Of a stretch of DNA of 64,000 nucleotides, positions 28,507 to 38,515 are shown one piece after another. Source of the DNA: Cronobacter sakazakii (GTDB lineage Bacteria > Pseudomonadota > Gammaproteobacteria > Enterobacterales > Enterobacteriaceae); assembly GCF_000982825.1 (NCBI RefSeq), contig NZ_CP011047.1, forward strand, positions 2,914,001 to 2,978,000, in the 5' to 3' direction. A program made the position numbers and the translations under genes. Positions within the stretch are counted from its first letter, which is position 1, and the number at the start of each line of letters is the position of its first letter. The notes under the pieces are model-generated. The model ran no database searches and was not told where the DNA came from. It worked only from the letters and a program-made list of their open reading frames with translations.

Positions 28507-30135
28507 ATGTCCATCATCACAAAAAAAAGTCTGGTAGCTGCGGGGATCCTTTCTGCGCTAATCGCGGGTAACGCAATGGCCGCGAATGTTCCTGCGGGTG
28601 TGCAACTGGCGGAGAAACAAACGCTGGTGCGCAACAACGGTTCGGAAGTGCAGTCTCTCGACCCGCATAAAATTGAAGGCGTGCCGGAGTCCAACATCAA
28701 CCGCGACCTCTTCGAAGGTCTGCTGGTTACTGATGTTGAAGGCCACCCGAGCGCGGGTGTTGCCGAAAAGTGGGAAAACAAAGATTTTAAAGTCTGGACC
28801 TTCCATCTGCGTAAAGACGCAAAATGGTCCAATGGCGAGCCGGTCACGGCACAAGATTTCGTTTACAGCTGGCAGCGCCTGGCTGACCCGAAAACCGCCT
28901 CTCCGTATGAAAGCTACCTGCAATACGGCCACATTACGAATATCGACGACATCATCGCCGGTAAAAAACCTGCCACCGATCTTGGCGTAAAAGCGATCGA
29001 CGACCATACGCTTGAAGTCACCCTGAGCGAGCCGGTCCCGTATTTCTATAAGCTGCTGGTTCACTCCTCCATGTCTCCGGTGCCTAAAGCCGTCGTTGAG
29101 AAATTTGGCGAGAAATGGACCCAGCCGGCCAACATCGTGTCTAACGGCGCGTACAAACTGAAATCTTGGGTGGTGAACGAGCGCATCGTGCTTGAGCGCA
29201 ACACCAACTACTGGGATAACGCGAAAACCGTTATCAACGAAGTGACCTACCTGCCTATTTCTTCTGAAGTCACTGACGTTAACCGCTACCGCAGCGGCGA
29301 AATCGACATGACCTATAACAACATGCCGATTGAACTGTTCCAGAAGCTCAAAAAAGAGATCCCGAAAGAAGTGCACGTCGACCCGTACCTGTGCACCTAC
29401 TACTACGAAATCAACAATCAGAAAGCGCCGTTTAACGATCCGCGCGTCCGTACCGCGCTGAAGCTGGGTCTGGATCGCGATATCATCGTGAATAAAGTGA
29501 AAAACCAGGGCGATCTGCCAGCCTATGGTTACACCCCGCCGTACACCGACGGCGCGAAATTCACCGAACCGGCCTGGTTTAAAATGACCCAGGAACAGCG
29601 TAACGCCGAAGCCAAAAAACTGCTCGCCGAAGCGGGCTATACCGCTGACAAGCCGCTGACGTTCGATCTGCTGTACAACACCTCCGATCTGCACAAAAAA
29701 CTGGCGATCGCGGCCGCGTCCATCTGGAAGAAAAACCTGGGCGTGAACGTGAAGCTGGAAAACCAGGAGTGGAAAACCTTCCTGGATACCCGTCATCAGG
29801 GCAACTTTGACGTGGCGCGTGCGGGCTGGTGTGCGGATTACAACGAACCGACGTCCTTCCTGAACACCATGCTCTCCAACAGCTCCAACAACACCTCGCA
29901 CTATAAGAGCGACGCGTTTGATAAGGTGATGCAGGAGACGCTGCAGGTGAGTGACGAAGGTCAGCGTAGCGAGCTTTACAACAAAGCGGAGCAACAACTG
30001 GATAAAGATTCCGTTATCGTTCCGGTTTATTACTACGTGAACGCCCGCCTGGTGAAAACGTGGGTCGGTGGCTACACCGGTAAAGACCCGCTGGATAATG
30101 TATACGTTAAAAACCTGTATATTATCAAACATTAA
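28507..30135 (+). CDS. oppA: OppA, periplasmic oligopeptide-binding protein
   Basis: This 542-residue solute-binding protein has a signal peptide of about 25 residues ending NAMA before ANVPAG. The mature part is a family 5 binding protein with the RNNGSEVQSLDPHKIEG start and the late AGWCADYNEPTSF motif typical of OppA. It captures peptides of two to five residues for the OppBCDF importer. The start at 28507 gives the family length (E. coli 543); an upstream in-frame extension to 28381 is in the leader. oppB follows after a hairpin. Confidence 0.98.
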   Translation: MSIITKKSLVAAGILSALIAGNAMAANVPAGVQLAEKQTLVRNNGSEVQSLDPHKIEGVPESNINRDLFEGLLVTDVEGHPSAGVAEKWENKDFKVWTFHLRKDAKWSNGEPVTAQDFVYSWQRLADPKTASPYESYLQYGHITNIDDIIAGKKPATDLGVKAIDDHTLEVTLSEPVPYFYKLLVHSSMSPVPKAVVEKFGEKWTQPANIVSNGAYKLKSWVVNERIVLERNTNYWDNAKTVINEVTYLPISSEVTDVNRYRSGEIDMTYNNMPIELFQKLKKEIPKEVHVDPYLCTYYYEINNQKAPFNDPRVRTALKLGLDRDIIVNKVKNQGDLPAYGYTPPYTDGAKFTEPAWFKMTQEQRNAEAKKLLAEAGYTADKPLTFDLLYNTSDLHKKLAIAAASIWKKNLGVNVKLENQEWKTFLDTRHQGNFDVARAGWCADYNEPTSFLNTMLSNSSNNTSHYKSDAFDKVMQETLQVSDEGQRSELYNKAEQQLDKDSVIVPVYYYVNARLVKTWVGGYTGKDPLDNVYVKNLYIIKH

Positions 30136-30144
30136 TGGCAATGC

Positions 30145-30181
30145 GTGGGGCAGGGCGTCCTGCCCCACTGTGTCTTATTTT
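30145..30181 (+). terminator. Hairpin between oppA and oppB (partial terminator or RNA stabiliser)
   Basis: GTGGGGCAGG pairs perfectly with CCTGCCCCAC around a four-base loop. The T-rich tail begins only a few bases later (TGTGTCTTATTTTT), so it may act as an attenuator or protect oppA mRNA, giving more OppA than transporter. Confidence 0.7.
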
Positions 30182-30218
30182 TCCGTGAGTCAAAGGCACA
30201 CGCCAGAAGGTACGGGCA

Positions 30219-31139
30219 ATGTTGAAATTTATTTTACGTCGCTGTCTGGAAGCGATTCCGACGCTGTTTATTCTAATTACTATCTCCTTCTTTATGATGC
30301 GTCTCGCGCCGGGGAGTCCTTTTACCGGCGAACGTAATCTTCCGCCGGAAGTGATGGCGAATATCGAGGCGAAATATCATCTTAACGACCCCATCATGAC
30401 CCAGTACTTCAATTATCTGAAGCAACTGGCGAAAGGTGATTTCGGTCCGTCCTTTAAATACAAGGATTATTCGGTAAACGATCTGGTGGCCTCAAGCTTC
30501 CCGGTTTCCGCGAAATTAGGCGCTGCGGCGTTTTTACTGGCGGTGATTTTAGGCGTGGCGGCAGGCGTGATGGCCGCGCTCAAACAAAACACGAAGTGGG
30601 ATTTCGCCGTCATGGGGGTGGCGATGACCGGCGTGGTCATTCCAAGCTTCGTGGTGGCACCACTGCTGGTCATGATCTTCGCGATAACGCTGCACTGGCT
30701 GCCGGGCGGCGGCTGGAACGGCGGGGCGCTGAAATTCATGATCCTGCCGATGGTCGCGCTGTCGCTGGCTTATATCGCCAGTATCGCGCGTATTACCCGT
30801 GGCTCCATGATTGAAGTGCTGCACTCCAACTTCATTCGTACCGCTCGCGCCAAAGGGCTGCCGATGCGCCGCATTATTCTGCGCCACGCGTTGAAACCCG
30901 CGCTGCTGCCGGTGCTCTCCTATATGGGCCCTGCGTTTGTCGGCATCATCACCGGTTCGATGGTTATTGAAACTATTTACGGCCTACCGGGCATCGGCCA
31001 GCTGTTCGTGAACGGCGCGCTCAACCGCGACTACTCGCTGGTACTGAGCCTGACGATTCTTGTCGGCGCGCTGACCATTCTGTTTAACGCGATCGTCGAT
31101 GTGCTGTATGCCGTTATCGATCCGAAAATTCGTTACTGA
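30219..31139 (+). CDS. oppB: OppB, oligopeptide ABC transporter permease
   Basis: This 306-residue inner-membrane permease has six hydrophobic segments and the inner-membrane-protein loop TARAKGLPMRRIILRHALKPA that docks on the ATPases. Matches E. coli OppB in length and sequence. It pairs with OppC to form the peptide channel. It follows oppA by 83 bp and precedes oppC by 14 bp. Confidence 0.98.
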   Translation: MLKFILRRCLEAIPTLFILITISFFMMRLAPGSPFTGERNLPPEVMANIEAKYHLNDPIMTQYFNYLKQLAKGDFGPSFKYKDYSVNDLVASSFPVSAKLGAAAFLLAVILGVAAGVMAALKQNTKWDFAVMGVAMTGVVIPSFVVAPLLVMIFAITLHWLPGGGWNGGALKFMILPMVALSLAYIASIARITRGSMIEVLHSNFIRTARAKGLPMRRIILRHALKPALLPVLSYMGPAFVGIITGSMVIETIYGLPGIGQLFVNGALNRDYSLVLSLTILVGALTILFNAIVDVLYAVIDPKIRY

Positions 31140-31153
31140 CACTGGAGTACGCC

Positions 31154-32062
31154 ATGATGTTGAGTAAGAAAAACAGCGAGGCGCTGGAAAACTTCAGTGA
31201 AAAACTGGAAGTAGAAGGACGTAGCCTGTGGCAGGATGCCCGCCGTCGCTTTATGCATAACCGCGCGGCGGTGGCGAGCCTGATTGTGCTGGCGCTGATT
31301 GCGCTGTTCGTCACCCTCGCGCCGATGCTGTCGCAGTTCAGCTATTTCGATACCGACTGGGGCATGATGTCCGCGCCACCTGATACCGAATCGGGCCACT
31401 GGTTCGGCACCGACTCTTCAGGCCGCGACCTGCTGGTGCGTGTTGCTATCGGCGGGCGTATCTCGCTGATGGTGGGCGTCGCGGCGGCGCTGGTGGCGGT
31501 TATCGTGGGTACGCTCTACGGCTCGCTTTCCGGCTATCTCGGCGGCAAAGTGGACTCGGTGATGATGCGTCTGCTGGAGATCCTTAACTCCTTCCCGTTC
31601 ATGTTCTTCGTTATTCTGCTGGTGACCTTTTTCGGTCAGAACATCCTGCTGATTTTCGTCGCTATCGGGATGGTCTCCTGGCTTGATATGGCGCGTATCG
31701 TACGCGGCCAGACGCTCAGCCTGAAGCGTAAAGAGTTCATCGAAGCAGCGCAGGTGGGCGGCGTGTCGACGGCGAACATTGTCGTGCGTCATATCGTGCC
31801 GAACGTGCTGGGCGTGGTGGTGGTTTACGCCTCGCTGCTGGTGCCAAGCATGATCCTGTTTGAATCCTTCTTAAGCTTCCTCGGCCTCGGTACGCAGGAG
31901 CCGCTCAGCTCTTGGGGCGCGCTGCTGAGCGATGGCGCTAACTCCATGGAAGTGTCGCCCTGGCTGCTGCTCTTCCCGGCGGGTTTCCTGGTGGTCACCC
32001 TGTTTTGTTTTAACTTTATCGGCGATGGCTTGCGTGATGCCCTCGACCCGAAAGATCGTTAA
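31154..32062 (+). CDS. oppC: OppC, oligopeptide ABC transporter permease
   Basis: This 302-residue permease has an N-terminal cytoplasmic stretch, then [14 protein letters not shown] as its first membrane helix, the [14 protein letters not shown] motif of OppC-type permeases, and the EAA loop [21 protein letters not shown]. It forms the channel with OppB. The N-terminus MMLSKKNSE equals E. coli OppC, supporting the ATG at 31154. Confidence 0.98.
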   Translation: MMLSKKNSEALENFSEKLEVEGRSLWQDARRRFMHNRAAVASLIVLALIALFVTLAPMLSQFSYFDTDWGMMSAPPDTESGHWFGTDSSGRDLLVRVAIGGRISLMVGVAAALVAVIVGTLYGSLSGYLGGKVDSVMMRLLEILNSFPFMFFVILLVTFFGQNILLIFVAIGMVSWLDMARIVRGQTLSLKRKEFIEAAQVGGVSTANIVVRHIVPNVLGVVVVYASLLVPSMILFESFLSFLGLGTQEPLSSWGALLSDGANSMEVSPWLLLFPAGFLVVTLFCFNFIGDGLRDALDPKDR

Positions 32063-32073
32063 GGAGTGCCGCC

Positions 32074-33087
32074 ATGAGCACCATTGAACTCTCTGCGCCG
32101 CAACAGAGCGCGGCGTCTCAAGCGACGCTGCTTGACGTCAAAGATTTGCGCGTCACCTTCGCGACGCCCGACGGCGACGTTACCGCTGTCAACGATCTCA
32201 ACTTCAGCCTGCGCGCCGGCGAAACGCTCGGCATCGTCGGCGAATCCGGCTCCGGCAAATCCCAGACGGCGTTCGCGCTGATGGGGCTGCTGGCCGCCAA
32301 TGGCCGCATTGGCGGTTCGGCGACGTTTAACGGCCGTGAAATCCTCAACCTGCCGGAGCGCGAGCTCAATCGCCTGCGCGCCGAGCAGATTTCGATGATT
32401 TTCCAGGATCCGATGACCTCGCTGAACCCATATATGCGCGTTGGTGAGCAGCTGATGGAAGTGCTGATGCTGCATAAAAGCATGAGCAAAGCCGAAGCAT
32501 TTGAAGAGTCGGTACGGATGCTGGACGCGGTGAAAATGCCGGAAGCGCGCAAGCGCATGCGCATGTACCCGCACGAATTCTCCGGCGGTATGCGCCAGCG
32601 CGTGATGATCGCGATGGCGCTGCTGTGCCGTCCGAAATTGCTGATCGCCGATGAACCGACCACCGCGCTCGACGTGACCGTTCAGGCGCAAATCATGACG
32701 CTCCTGAACGAACTTAAGCGCGAATTCAACACCGCCATCATTATGATCACCCACGACCTCGGCGTGGTCGCGGGCATCTGCGACAAAGTGCTGGTGATGT
32801 ACGCAGGCCGCACCATGGAATATGGCAAAGCGCGTGAGGTCTTTTACGATCCGGCGCACCCGTATTCTATCGGTCTGCTTAATGCCGTGCCGCGTCTCGA
32901 CGCGGAAGGCGAATCCCTGCTCACCATTCCGGGCAACCCGCCGAACCTGCTGCGCCTGCCAAAAGGCTGTCCGTTCCAGCCGCGCTGTCCGCACGCAATG
33001 GAAATCTGCAGCACGACGCCGCCGCTGGAAGAATTCGCCCCTGGCCGCCTGCGCGCCTGCTTTAAACCGGTGGAGGAGCTGAAATGA
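32074..33087 (+). CDS. oppD: OppD, oligopeptide ABC transporter ATPase
   Basis: This 337-residue ATPase has Walker [10 protein letters not shown] (about 53-61), signature [15 protein letters not shown], Walker [13 protein letters not shown] and the switch histidine in MITHDLGV. The C-terminal cysteines ([21 protein letters not shown]) belong to the oligopeptide-transporter extension, which binds an iron-sulfur cluster in related Dpp and Opp ATPases. Its stop overlaps the oppF start by ATGA. Confidence 0.97.
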   Translation: MSTIELSAPQQSAASQATLLDVKDLRVTFATPDGDVTAVNDLNFSLRAGETLGIVGESGSGKSQTAFALMGLLAANGRIGGSATFNGREILNLPERELNRLRAEQISMIFQDPMTSLNPYMRVGEQLMEVLMLHKSMSKAEAFEESVRMLDAVKMPEARKRMRMYPHEFSGGMRQRVMIAMALLCRPKLLIADEPTTALDVTVQAQIMTLLNELKREFNTAIIMITHDLGVVAGICDKVLVMYAGRTMEYGKAREVFYDPAHPYSIGLLNAVPRLDAEGESLLTIPGNPPNLLRLPKGCPFQPRCPHAMEICSTTPPLEEFAPGRLRACFKPVEELK

Positions 33088-34088
33088 GCACCGTAGCTGA
33101 AGAGAGAAAAGTTCTGCTCGAAGTGGCCGATCTCAAGGTGCATTTCGATATTAAAGACGGCAAGCAGTGGTTCTGGCAGCCGGCCAAAACGTTAAAAGCG
33201 GTCGATGGCGTGACGCTGCGGCTGTATGAAGGCGAAACGCTGGGCGTGGTGGGAGAATCCGGTTGCGGAAAATCCACCTTCGCGCGCGCGATTATTGGTC
33301 TGGTCAAAGCCACCAGCGGCCGCGTGGCGTGGCTCGGTAAAGATCTGCTGGGCATGCAACAGGAAGAGTGGCGCGATGTGCGCAGCGATATCCAGATGAT
33401 TTTCCAGGATCCGCTGGCTTCGCTGAACCCGCGTATGACGATTGGCGATATCATCGCCGAGCCGCTGCGCACCTATCATCCGAAAATGCCGCGTCAGGAA
33501 GTCCGTGACCGCGTAAAAGCGATGATGATGAAAGTGGGCCTGCTGCCAAACCTCGTCAACCGTTACCCGCATGAATTCTCCGGCGGCCAGTGCCAGCGTA
33601 TCGGCATCGCCCGTGCGCTGATCCTTGAGCCGAAACTGATTATCTGCGACGAACCGGTCTCCGCGCTCGACGTGTCGATTCAGGCGCAGGTGGTGAACCT
33701 GCTGCAAAAACTGCAGCGTGAGATGGGCCTGTCGCTGATTTTTATCGCGCACGATCTGGCGGTGGTGAAGCATATTTCCGATCGCGTGCTGGTGATGTAT
33801 CTGGGACACGCCGTGGAGCTTGGCACTTATGATGAGGTTTATCATCATCCGCTGCACCCTTACACGCGCGCGCTGATGTCGGCGGTGCCGATCCCGGACC
33901 CGGATCTCGAAAAAAACAAAACCATTCAGTTGCTGGAAGGCGAGCTGCCGTCGCCTATCAATCCGCCGTCGGGCTGCGTATTCCGCACGCGATGCCCGAT
34001 GGCCGGACCGGAATGCGCCCAGACGCGGCCGGTGCTGGAAGGCAGTTTCCGCCATGCGGTTTCCTGCCTGAAGGTGGACCCGTTATAA
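33084..34088 (+). CDS. oppF: OppF, oligopeptide ABC transporter ATPase
   Basis: This 334-residue second ATPase of the importer has Walker [10 protein letters not shown], signature [17 protein letters not shown] and Walker [15 protein letters not shown]. The C-terminal extension [20 protein letters not shown] carries the family cysteines. It works as a heterodimer with OppD. It is the last gene of the operon, followed by a terminator. Confidence 0.97.
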   Translation: MSTVAEERKVLLEVADLKVHFDIKDGKQWFWQPAKTLKAVDGVTLRLYEGETLGVVGESGCGKSTFARAIIGLVKATSGRVAWLGKDLLGMQQEEWRDVRSDIQMIFQDPLASLNPRMTIGDIIAEPLRTYHPKMPRQEVRDRVKAMMMKVGLLPNLVNRYPHEFSGGQCQRIGIARALILEPKLIICDEPVSALDVSIQAQVVNLLQKLQREMGLSLIFIAHDLAVVKHISDRVLVMYLGHAVELGTYDEVYHHPLHPYTRALMSAVPIPDPDLEKNKTIQLLEGELPSPINPPSGCVFRTRCPMAGPECAQTRPVLEGSFRHAVSCLKVDPL

Positions 34089-34094
34089 TCGCAA

Positions 34095-34123
34095 GGGCTG
34101 GCAGGTGCCAGCCCTTTTCTTTT
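34095..34123 (+). terminator. opp operon terminator
   Basis: GGGCTGGCA and TGCCAGCCC form a nine-base stem with a two-base loop (minimal loop formed by opening the top pair), followed by TTTTCTTTT, just after oppF. Confidence 0.85.
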
Positions 34124-34134
34124 GCGAGGACAAC

Positions 34135-34971
34135 GTGTCACGGATAACCGAATTTCGTCAGCGCGCCTACCATTTTCTTTTCGACCAGCATCAGCGCAGC
34201 GGTCGCCGCTTTGAGGCGCTTTGTGGGCTGTTTGCGCTCTTCAGCGTCATTGTTGTGTTTATCGAGTCCGGCCTCGGCACGCAATATCATCTCACTTACA
34301 GCGAATGGCATGTCTTCGTATTGATTGAGATGGGCATTACCTTTGTCTTTACGCTGGAGTATCTGCTGCGCCTGCTGGTCTGGCCGAATCCGGCGCGCTA
34401 TGCGCTGAGCTTCTGGGGGCTTATCGATCTGGCGACCGTGCTGCCGCTCTATGTGCTCTGGCTCTGGCCTGAGCTTGGCATGAACTACCTCTTTATCTGG
34501 CGTACGCTGCGCGCGGTGCGCGTGCTGCGTATTCTGAAACTGCTGCGCATCATGTCCTCCTCCAGCCTGCTCTGGCAGGCCATTGTGAACGCCCGCCATC
34601 AGCTCACCGCGTTTTATGCGTTTATTTCTATCGTCATGGTGATTGCCGGCGCGTTGATGTACGGCATTGAGGGGGCATCAAGCGGTTTTAACACGCTTGG
34701 CACCTCGGTCTACTGGGCGGTGGTGACGGTAACGACGGTCGGTTATGGCGACATTACGCCGCATACCGCGGGTGGCCGCGCGGTGGCTTCGCTGCTCATT
34801 CTGATCGGCTATTCTGTGATTGCTATTCCGACCGGCATTATTACTTCGCAAATGACCAGCGCGCTGGTGGATAAAAAAGAGGCGCAGCGCTGCCCGGCAT
34901 GTGGCGCGAAATATCAAAAACAGGCGAATTATTGTCAGGCGTGCGGGGTAAAAATCAGGAACGAGAGATAA
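34135..34971 (+). CDS. Voltage-gated-type potassium channel with C-terminal zinc ribbon
   Basis: This 278-residue six-helix ion channel starts at GTG 34135, with GAGGA four bases ahead. It has an S4 voltage-sensor helix with regularly spaced arginines (R123, R126, R129, R132, R138 in RTLRAVRVLRILKLLRI), a pore helix and the potassium filter TVGYGD at 201-206. After the last helix, residues 253-270 hold C253-x2-C256 and C267-x2-C270, a zinc-ribbon pattern. E. coli has no such gene after oppF and its Kch is a different protein. Potassium selectivity is inferred from the filter; the role of the ribbon is unknown. Confidence 0.9.
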   Translation: MSRITEFRQRAYHFLFDQHQRSGRRFEALCGLFALFSVIVVFIESGLGTQYHLTYSEWHVFVLIEMGITFVFTLEYLLRLLVWPNPARYALSFWGLIDLATVLPLYVLWLWPELGMNYLFIWRTLRAVRVLRILKLLRIMSSSSLLWQAIVNARHQLTAFYAFISIVMVIAGALMYGIEGASSGFNTLGTSVYWAVVTVTTVGYGDITPHTAGGRAVASLLILIGYSVIAIPTGIITSQMTSALVDKKEAQRCPACGAKYQKQANYCQACGVKIRNER

Positions 34972-35000
34972 TTGCGCGGCGAATGCCGCGCGGATTGTGA

Positions 35001-35330
35001 TTACTCACGCCACAGAATGTGGCACAGCTTGTGATCTTTTTCGCGGCACAGCAGCACGCGGGCGAAGACGTCGGTGATTTCATCGCCGTCTTTCTCCGCA
35101 AGGCCAATGACGACCTCAGAGAAGAAATCCGGGTTCAGATCGTAATCGACATGCGAAAGCCACTCTTCAGACGGATCGAACAGCTCCGCGCCGCCACGCT
35201 CTTCAAACTGTAAATTAAACAGAATGATATCCGCCGGATCGAGATTGTCCGCCGCCAGCTCCAGAAAAATATCGTAAGCCTGTTCAAGCGTTTCGTCTTC
35301 CGTCAGGCGGTTATTCAGATCCATTTCCAT
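35001..35330 (-). CDS. yciU: YciU, UPF0263 acidic protein
   Basis: This 109-residue highly acidic protein matches E. coli YciU along its length (for example [20 protein letters not shown] and [17 protein letters not shown]). The family is described as a double-stranded-DNA-mimic type fold, so it may bind DNA-binding proteins such as HU; a specific role is not proven. It lies 34 bp downstream of clsA on the same strand. Confidence 0.93.
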
Positions 35331-35364
35331 CGTGACTACCCCAGTAAAAGATGTTGGGCACGTT

Positions 35365-36825
35365 TTACAGCAACGGACTGAAGAAGTAAAACAGTCGCTC
35401 TACCACACGTTGCCAGAAGGGCCGTTTTACCCACAGGCGCGCATCCAGCAGGCGCGAGCGAGAGATATAATCATCCTGCACTTCGGCGAGATCGGCACCG
35501 AATCCGGCGTCATCGATGACCAGCGTAATTTCAAAATTAAGCCACAGGCTGCGCATATCCAGATTAACGGTACCGACCAGGCTCAGTTCGCCATCGACCA
35601 GTACGCTTTTGGTGTGCAGCAGCCCGCCTTCAAACTGATAAATTTTCACGCCCGCCGCCAGCAGCTCGCTAAAGAAAGCGCGGCTCGCCCAGCCCACCAG
35701 CAGAGAGTCATTTTTACGCGGCAGAATAATGCTCACATCCACGCCGCGCTGCGCCGCCGTACAGATGGCGTGCAGCAGGTCATCACTCGGCACGAAGTAG
35801 GGCGTGGTCATAATGAGATATTCACGCGCCGCATACACCGAAGTCAGCAGCGCCTGATGGATGAGATCTTCCGGGAAGCCAGGCCCGGACGCGATGGTAT
35901 GGATCGTATGTCCGCTCGCCTGCTCAAAAGGCATAATATTGGCATCCGGCGGCGGAGGAAGCAGGCGTTTGCCGGTTTCAATCTCCCAGTCGCAGGAGTA
36001 GACGATGCCCATCGCGGTGGCGACCGGGCCTTCCATGCGCGCCATTAAATCCACCCACTGACCGACGCCCGCGTCCTGTTTGAAATAACGCGGGTCAACC
36101 ATATTCATACTGCCGGTGTAGGCAATATAGTTGTCGATCATGATCATTTTGCGGTGCTGGCGCAGGTCCATACGGCGCAGGAACACACGCATGAGGTTGA
36201 CCTTCAGCGCTTCGACGACTTCGATGCCTGCATTGCGCATCATGCCCGCCCAAGGGCTGCGAAAGAAGGCGACGCTGCCTGCGGAGTCGAGCATCAGGCG
36301 GCAATGCACGCCGCGACGCGCTGCGGCCATCAGCGATTCGGCGACCTGATCGGCCATTCCGCCGGGCTGCCAGATATAAAAAACCATCTCAATATTATGA
36401 CGGGCGAGCTGAATATCGCGGATCAGCGCCTGCATCACGTCGTCAGAGGAAGTCAGCAACTGCAACTGGTTGCCTTTAACGCCCGCAATGCCCTGGCGGC
36501 GTTCGCAAAGCTGAAAGAGGGCGCTCGCCACCGCGCTGTTTTCTTCGGCGAAAATATGTTTGCAGGCTTTAAGATCGTTCAGCCATTTCGCGGTCGACGG
36601 CCACATGGCGCGGGCGCGTTCGGCGCGTCGTTTGCCCAAGTGAAGCTCACCGACCGACAGATACGCGACTATCCCGACCAGCGGCAGAATATAAATGACA
36701 AGCAGCCAGGCCATGGCAGAAGGAACCGCGCGACGTTTCATCAGAATGCGCAGCGTCACGCCTGCGATGAGTAGCCAGTATCCCAGAATGATCAGCCAAC
36801 TCACTACCGTGTAGAAGGTTGTCAT
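35365..36825 (-). CDS. clsA: ClsA, cardiolipin synthase A
   Basis: This 486-residue phospholipase D superfamily enzyme joins two phosphatidylglycerol molecules into cardiolipin at the inner membrane. Two N-terminal hydrophobic helices (about 4-28 and 36-57) precede two HxKxxxxD motifs: HRKMIMID starting at H224, and HTKSVLVD near residue 404. The following GSMN and GTVNLD residues complete the catalytic sets. Same length as E. coli ClsA. yciU lies downstream, yciY is divergent. Confidence 0.97.
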
Positions 36826-36969
36826 AGATTAAAAATCCTTTAAAAAGCGTATCGTTAAGAGTTTACGCACAACCCTTTCGCACTCCAATAAGAACCTGTC
36901 AGAAAAGCGCTGGTTTGCAGGCGGGAAGGGGCTATAATGACGGTTCTGTTTCAGTCAAGAGTATCAGAA

Positions 36970-37143
36970 ATGAGGCGTAGTAGAACCGAAGTTGGGCGCT
37001 GGCGCATGCAGCGGCAGTCTCAACGACGTAAAGCGCGCTGGCTGGAAGCACAATCCCGACGCAATATGCGAATTCACGCTATCAGAAAATGTCTTGTGAA
37101 TCGTCAGCGCAATTCGTTGCTGTTCGCCATCCACGATCGCTAA
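36970..37143 (+). CDS. yciY: YciY, small basic protein
   Basis: This 57-residue, strongly arginine-rich protein begins MRRSRTEVGRWRMQRQ and ends NSLLFAIHDR. It is a close match to E. coli YciY. The start at 36970 is preferred over the upstream 36937 ATG because the product then equals the E. coli length. Its function is unknown; the charge suggests RNA or DNA contact. It is divergent from clsA. Confidence 0.88.
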   Translation: MRRSRTEVGRWRMQRQSQRRKARWLEAQSRRNMRIHAIRKCLVNRQRNSLLFAIHDR

Positions 37144-37642
37144 ACGTAGTGAAAGGGCACCGCCTGCGGTGCCCCGAAATATCGCCAAAACCGCCCTTTC
37201 GTAAACCTTCTATCGCTGTCGTCTGAATTACGCCAAATTCCTCTTTTTATCGTCTCTTTAATCGTGCGTGCATTAAGGTAAATTTTAGATCTTGTCTTCT
37301 CGCGTCGCGCTAATGGGTTGGAATAAAATTAGGAATATTCTGGTATAAAAAACCACCATCTAAAATTCGTTGCTTTTGAATATTTTCGATTTGGGATTAT
37401 GCTGATCGAATCAAAGTAATCCATTAAAAAACAATGATTTAAAATACTTTTCGAAACTTAACGTAAATTCACAAATTGTCATATATCGTGTATTTCCGCC
37501 GGTGATAATTGCTCTTATGTAAAATGAAGCCTTTTTAATGTTATTTCCGGCGATTGTTTCTGGTCAGTCCAGGTTAGATTATCTTCATCGACAGCTTGTA
37601 TTCCTACAGGTGCAACTTTCATTCGTGACTGCTGGAGCATTT
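37144..37642. other. AT-rich gap between yciY and an unknown gene; kch absent
   Basis: In E. coli the kch channel gene lies between yciY and yciI. Here a 499-bp stretch, much richer in A and T than the surroundings (especially 37200-37560), has no supported gene. It could hold promoters for the gene at 37643 and is a typical H-NS-type sequence. No RNA gene is recognisable. Confidence 0.55.
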
Positions 37643-37912
37643 ATGACTAAGCAAGAGGAATTTCTGACAGAAATCCATAAATTTTTGTTACACAAAGGCG
37701 CCTGTGGAGCGAGGCCAAAAACTGTTGATGACAGAACATTAACCAGCGGAATTTTTGGTTTTGCAAAAGAGGCGGTTACCGTCAGTCAGCGTCTGCCAGA
37801 AAGTGTTTCGGCCTGCGAAGCGGCGCGTCAGTTTGTGACGTCTCATCGATGCCATAACGCACGTCACCATGCCTCGGCAACGGTGCTGCAGTTGGTTCCG
37901 GGCGGGAAATAA
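37643..37912 (+). CDS. Hypothetical small protein (89 residues)
   Basis: The frame is longer (37538) but the ATG at 37643 has a good ribosome site (TGGAGCA) seven bases upstream. The product MTKQEEFLTEIHKFLLHKG... is basic, with two cysteines (GACG and HRCH) and several histidines near the C-terminus; no membrane helix or signal peptide is seen. I do not recognise the family. It occupies the place of kch in the E. coli order and follows an AT-rich region, suggesting acquisition or rapid change. Confidence 0.6.
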   Translation: MTKQEEFLTEIHKFLLHKGACGARPKTVDDRTLTSGIFGFAKEAVTVSQRLPESVSACEAARQFVTSHRCHNARHHASATVLQLVPGGK

Positions 37913-37995
37913 CGCCTGCCTGCTAAAATGACCGCGCAAAAAAAGGGCACACCAACGGTTAATGCCCTTTGCACTACGCAGCCTGTCGGCCGCGG

Positions 37996-38292
37996 TCAGA
38001 ATACTTTTTTGTAAGGCTTTACCGCGACTGTCTTGTAAACGCCTGCGGCAATATACGGGTCGGCCTCAGCCCAGGCCTGCGCTTCTTCAAGCGAGGCAAA
38101 CTCTGCGATTACCGTTGAGCCGGTAAAACCCGCTACACCCGGATCGTTGCTGTCCACCGCAGGCATTGGCCCTGCCGTCAGCAGACGCCCTTCATCACGT
38201 AACAGTTGTAAACGCGCCAGGTGCGCCGGGCGCACCGACTGACGCTTGTCCAGAGAATCAGCCACATCTTCCGCGTAAATGACATACAGCAT
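37996..38292 (-). CDS. yciI: YciI, YCII-related protein
   Basis: This 98-residue ferredoxin-like-fold protein matches E. coli YciI ([46 protein letters not shown]). Conserved histidine and aspartate ([13 protein letters not shown]) form the presumed active site of the YCII family, whose reaction is not defined here. ATG at 38292 has AAGGAG seven bases upstream; the longer frame to 38361 is rejected. Confidence 0.93.
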   Translation of the reverse strand: MLYVIYAEDVADSLDKRQSVRPAHLARLQLLRDEGRLLTAGPMPAVDSNDPGVAGFTGSTVIAEFASLEEAQAWAEADPYIAAGVYKTVAVKPYKKVF

Positions 38293-38448
38293 GTCGCACT
38301 CCTTTTTATGAAACGGCAAGGTGAATAACGGTAGGTGAAAGCCGTCAGGTGTGCAACGCAAAGTTAAATGGCCTGTTAAATCCTTAACATCAGCGCGGGA
38401 ATTTTCAGCACTCCGCCTGAGAAACGACGCAGAAGCGGGCTGAGTTGT

Positions 38449-38478
38449 TGAATATGATTGCTATTTGCATTTAAAATT
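38449..38478 (+). promoter_or_regulatory. Fur box/promoter of tonB
   Basis: GAATATGATTGCTATTTGC matches the Fur-site region of the E. coli tonB promoter, about 40-60 bp before the start. It predicts iron repression of tonB. Confidence 0.65.
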
Positions 38479-38515
38479 GAGTTCTCATTCATTCAGTGAA
38501 ACGACTATGACTTCA

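Noticed and set aside
28146..28847. Minus-strand frame across the oppA leader
   Set aside because: It overlaps the oppA start and signal region, and has no start signal or recognisable protein.
28558..30168. A 536-codon frame opposite oppA
   Set aside because: Antisense shadow in a GC-rich gene; composition is dominated by F, V, R and H with no recognised motif.
37144..37642. Prophage or integrative element remnant
   Set aside because: Only base composition is unusual; no integrase, attachment repeat or phage gene is present.
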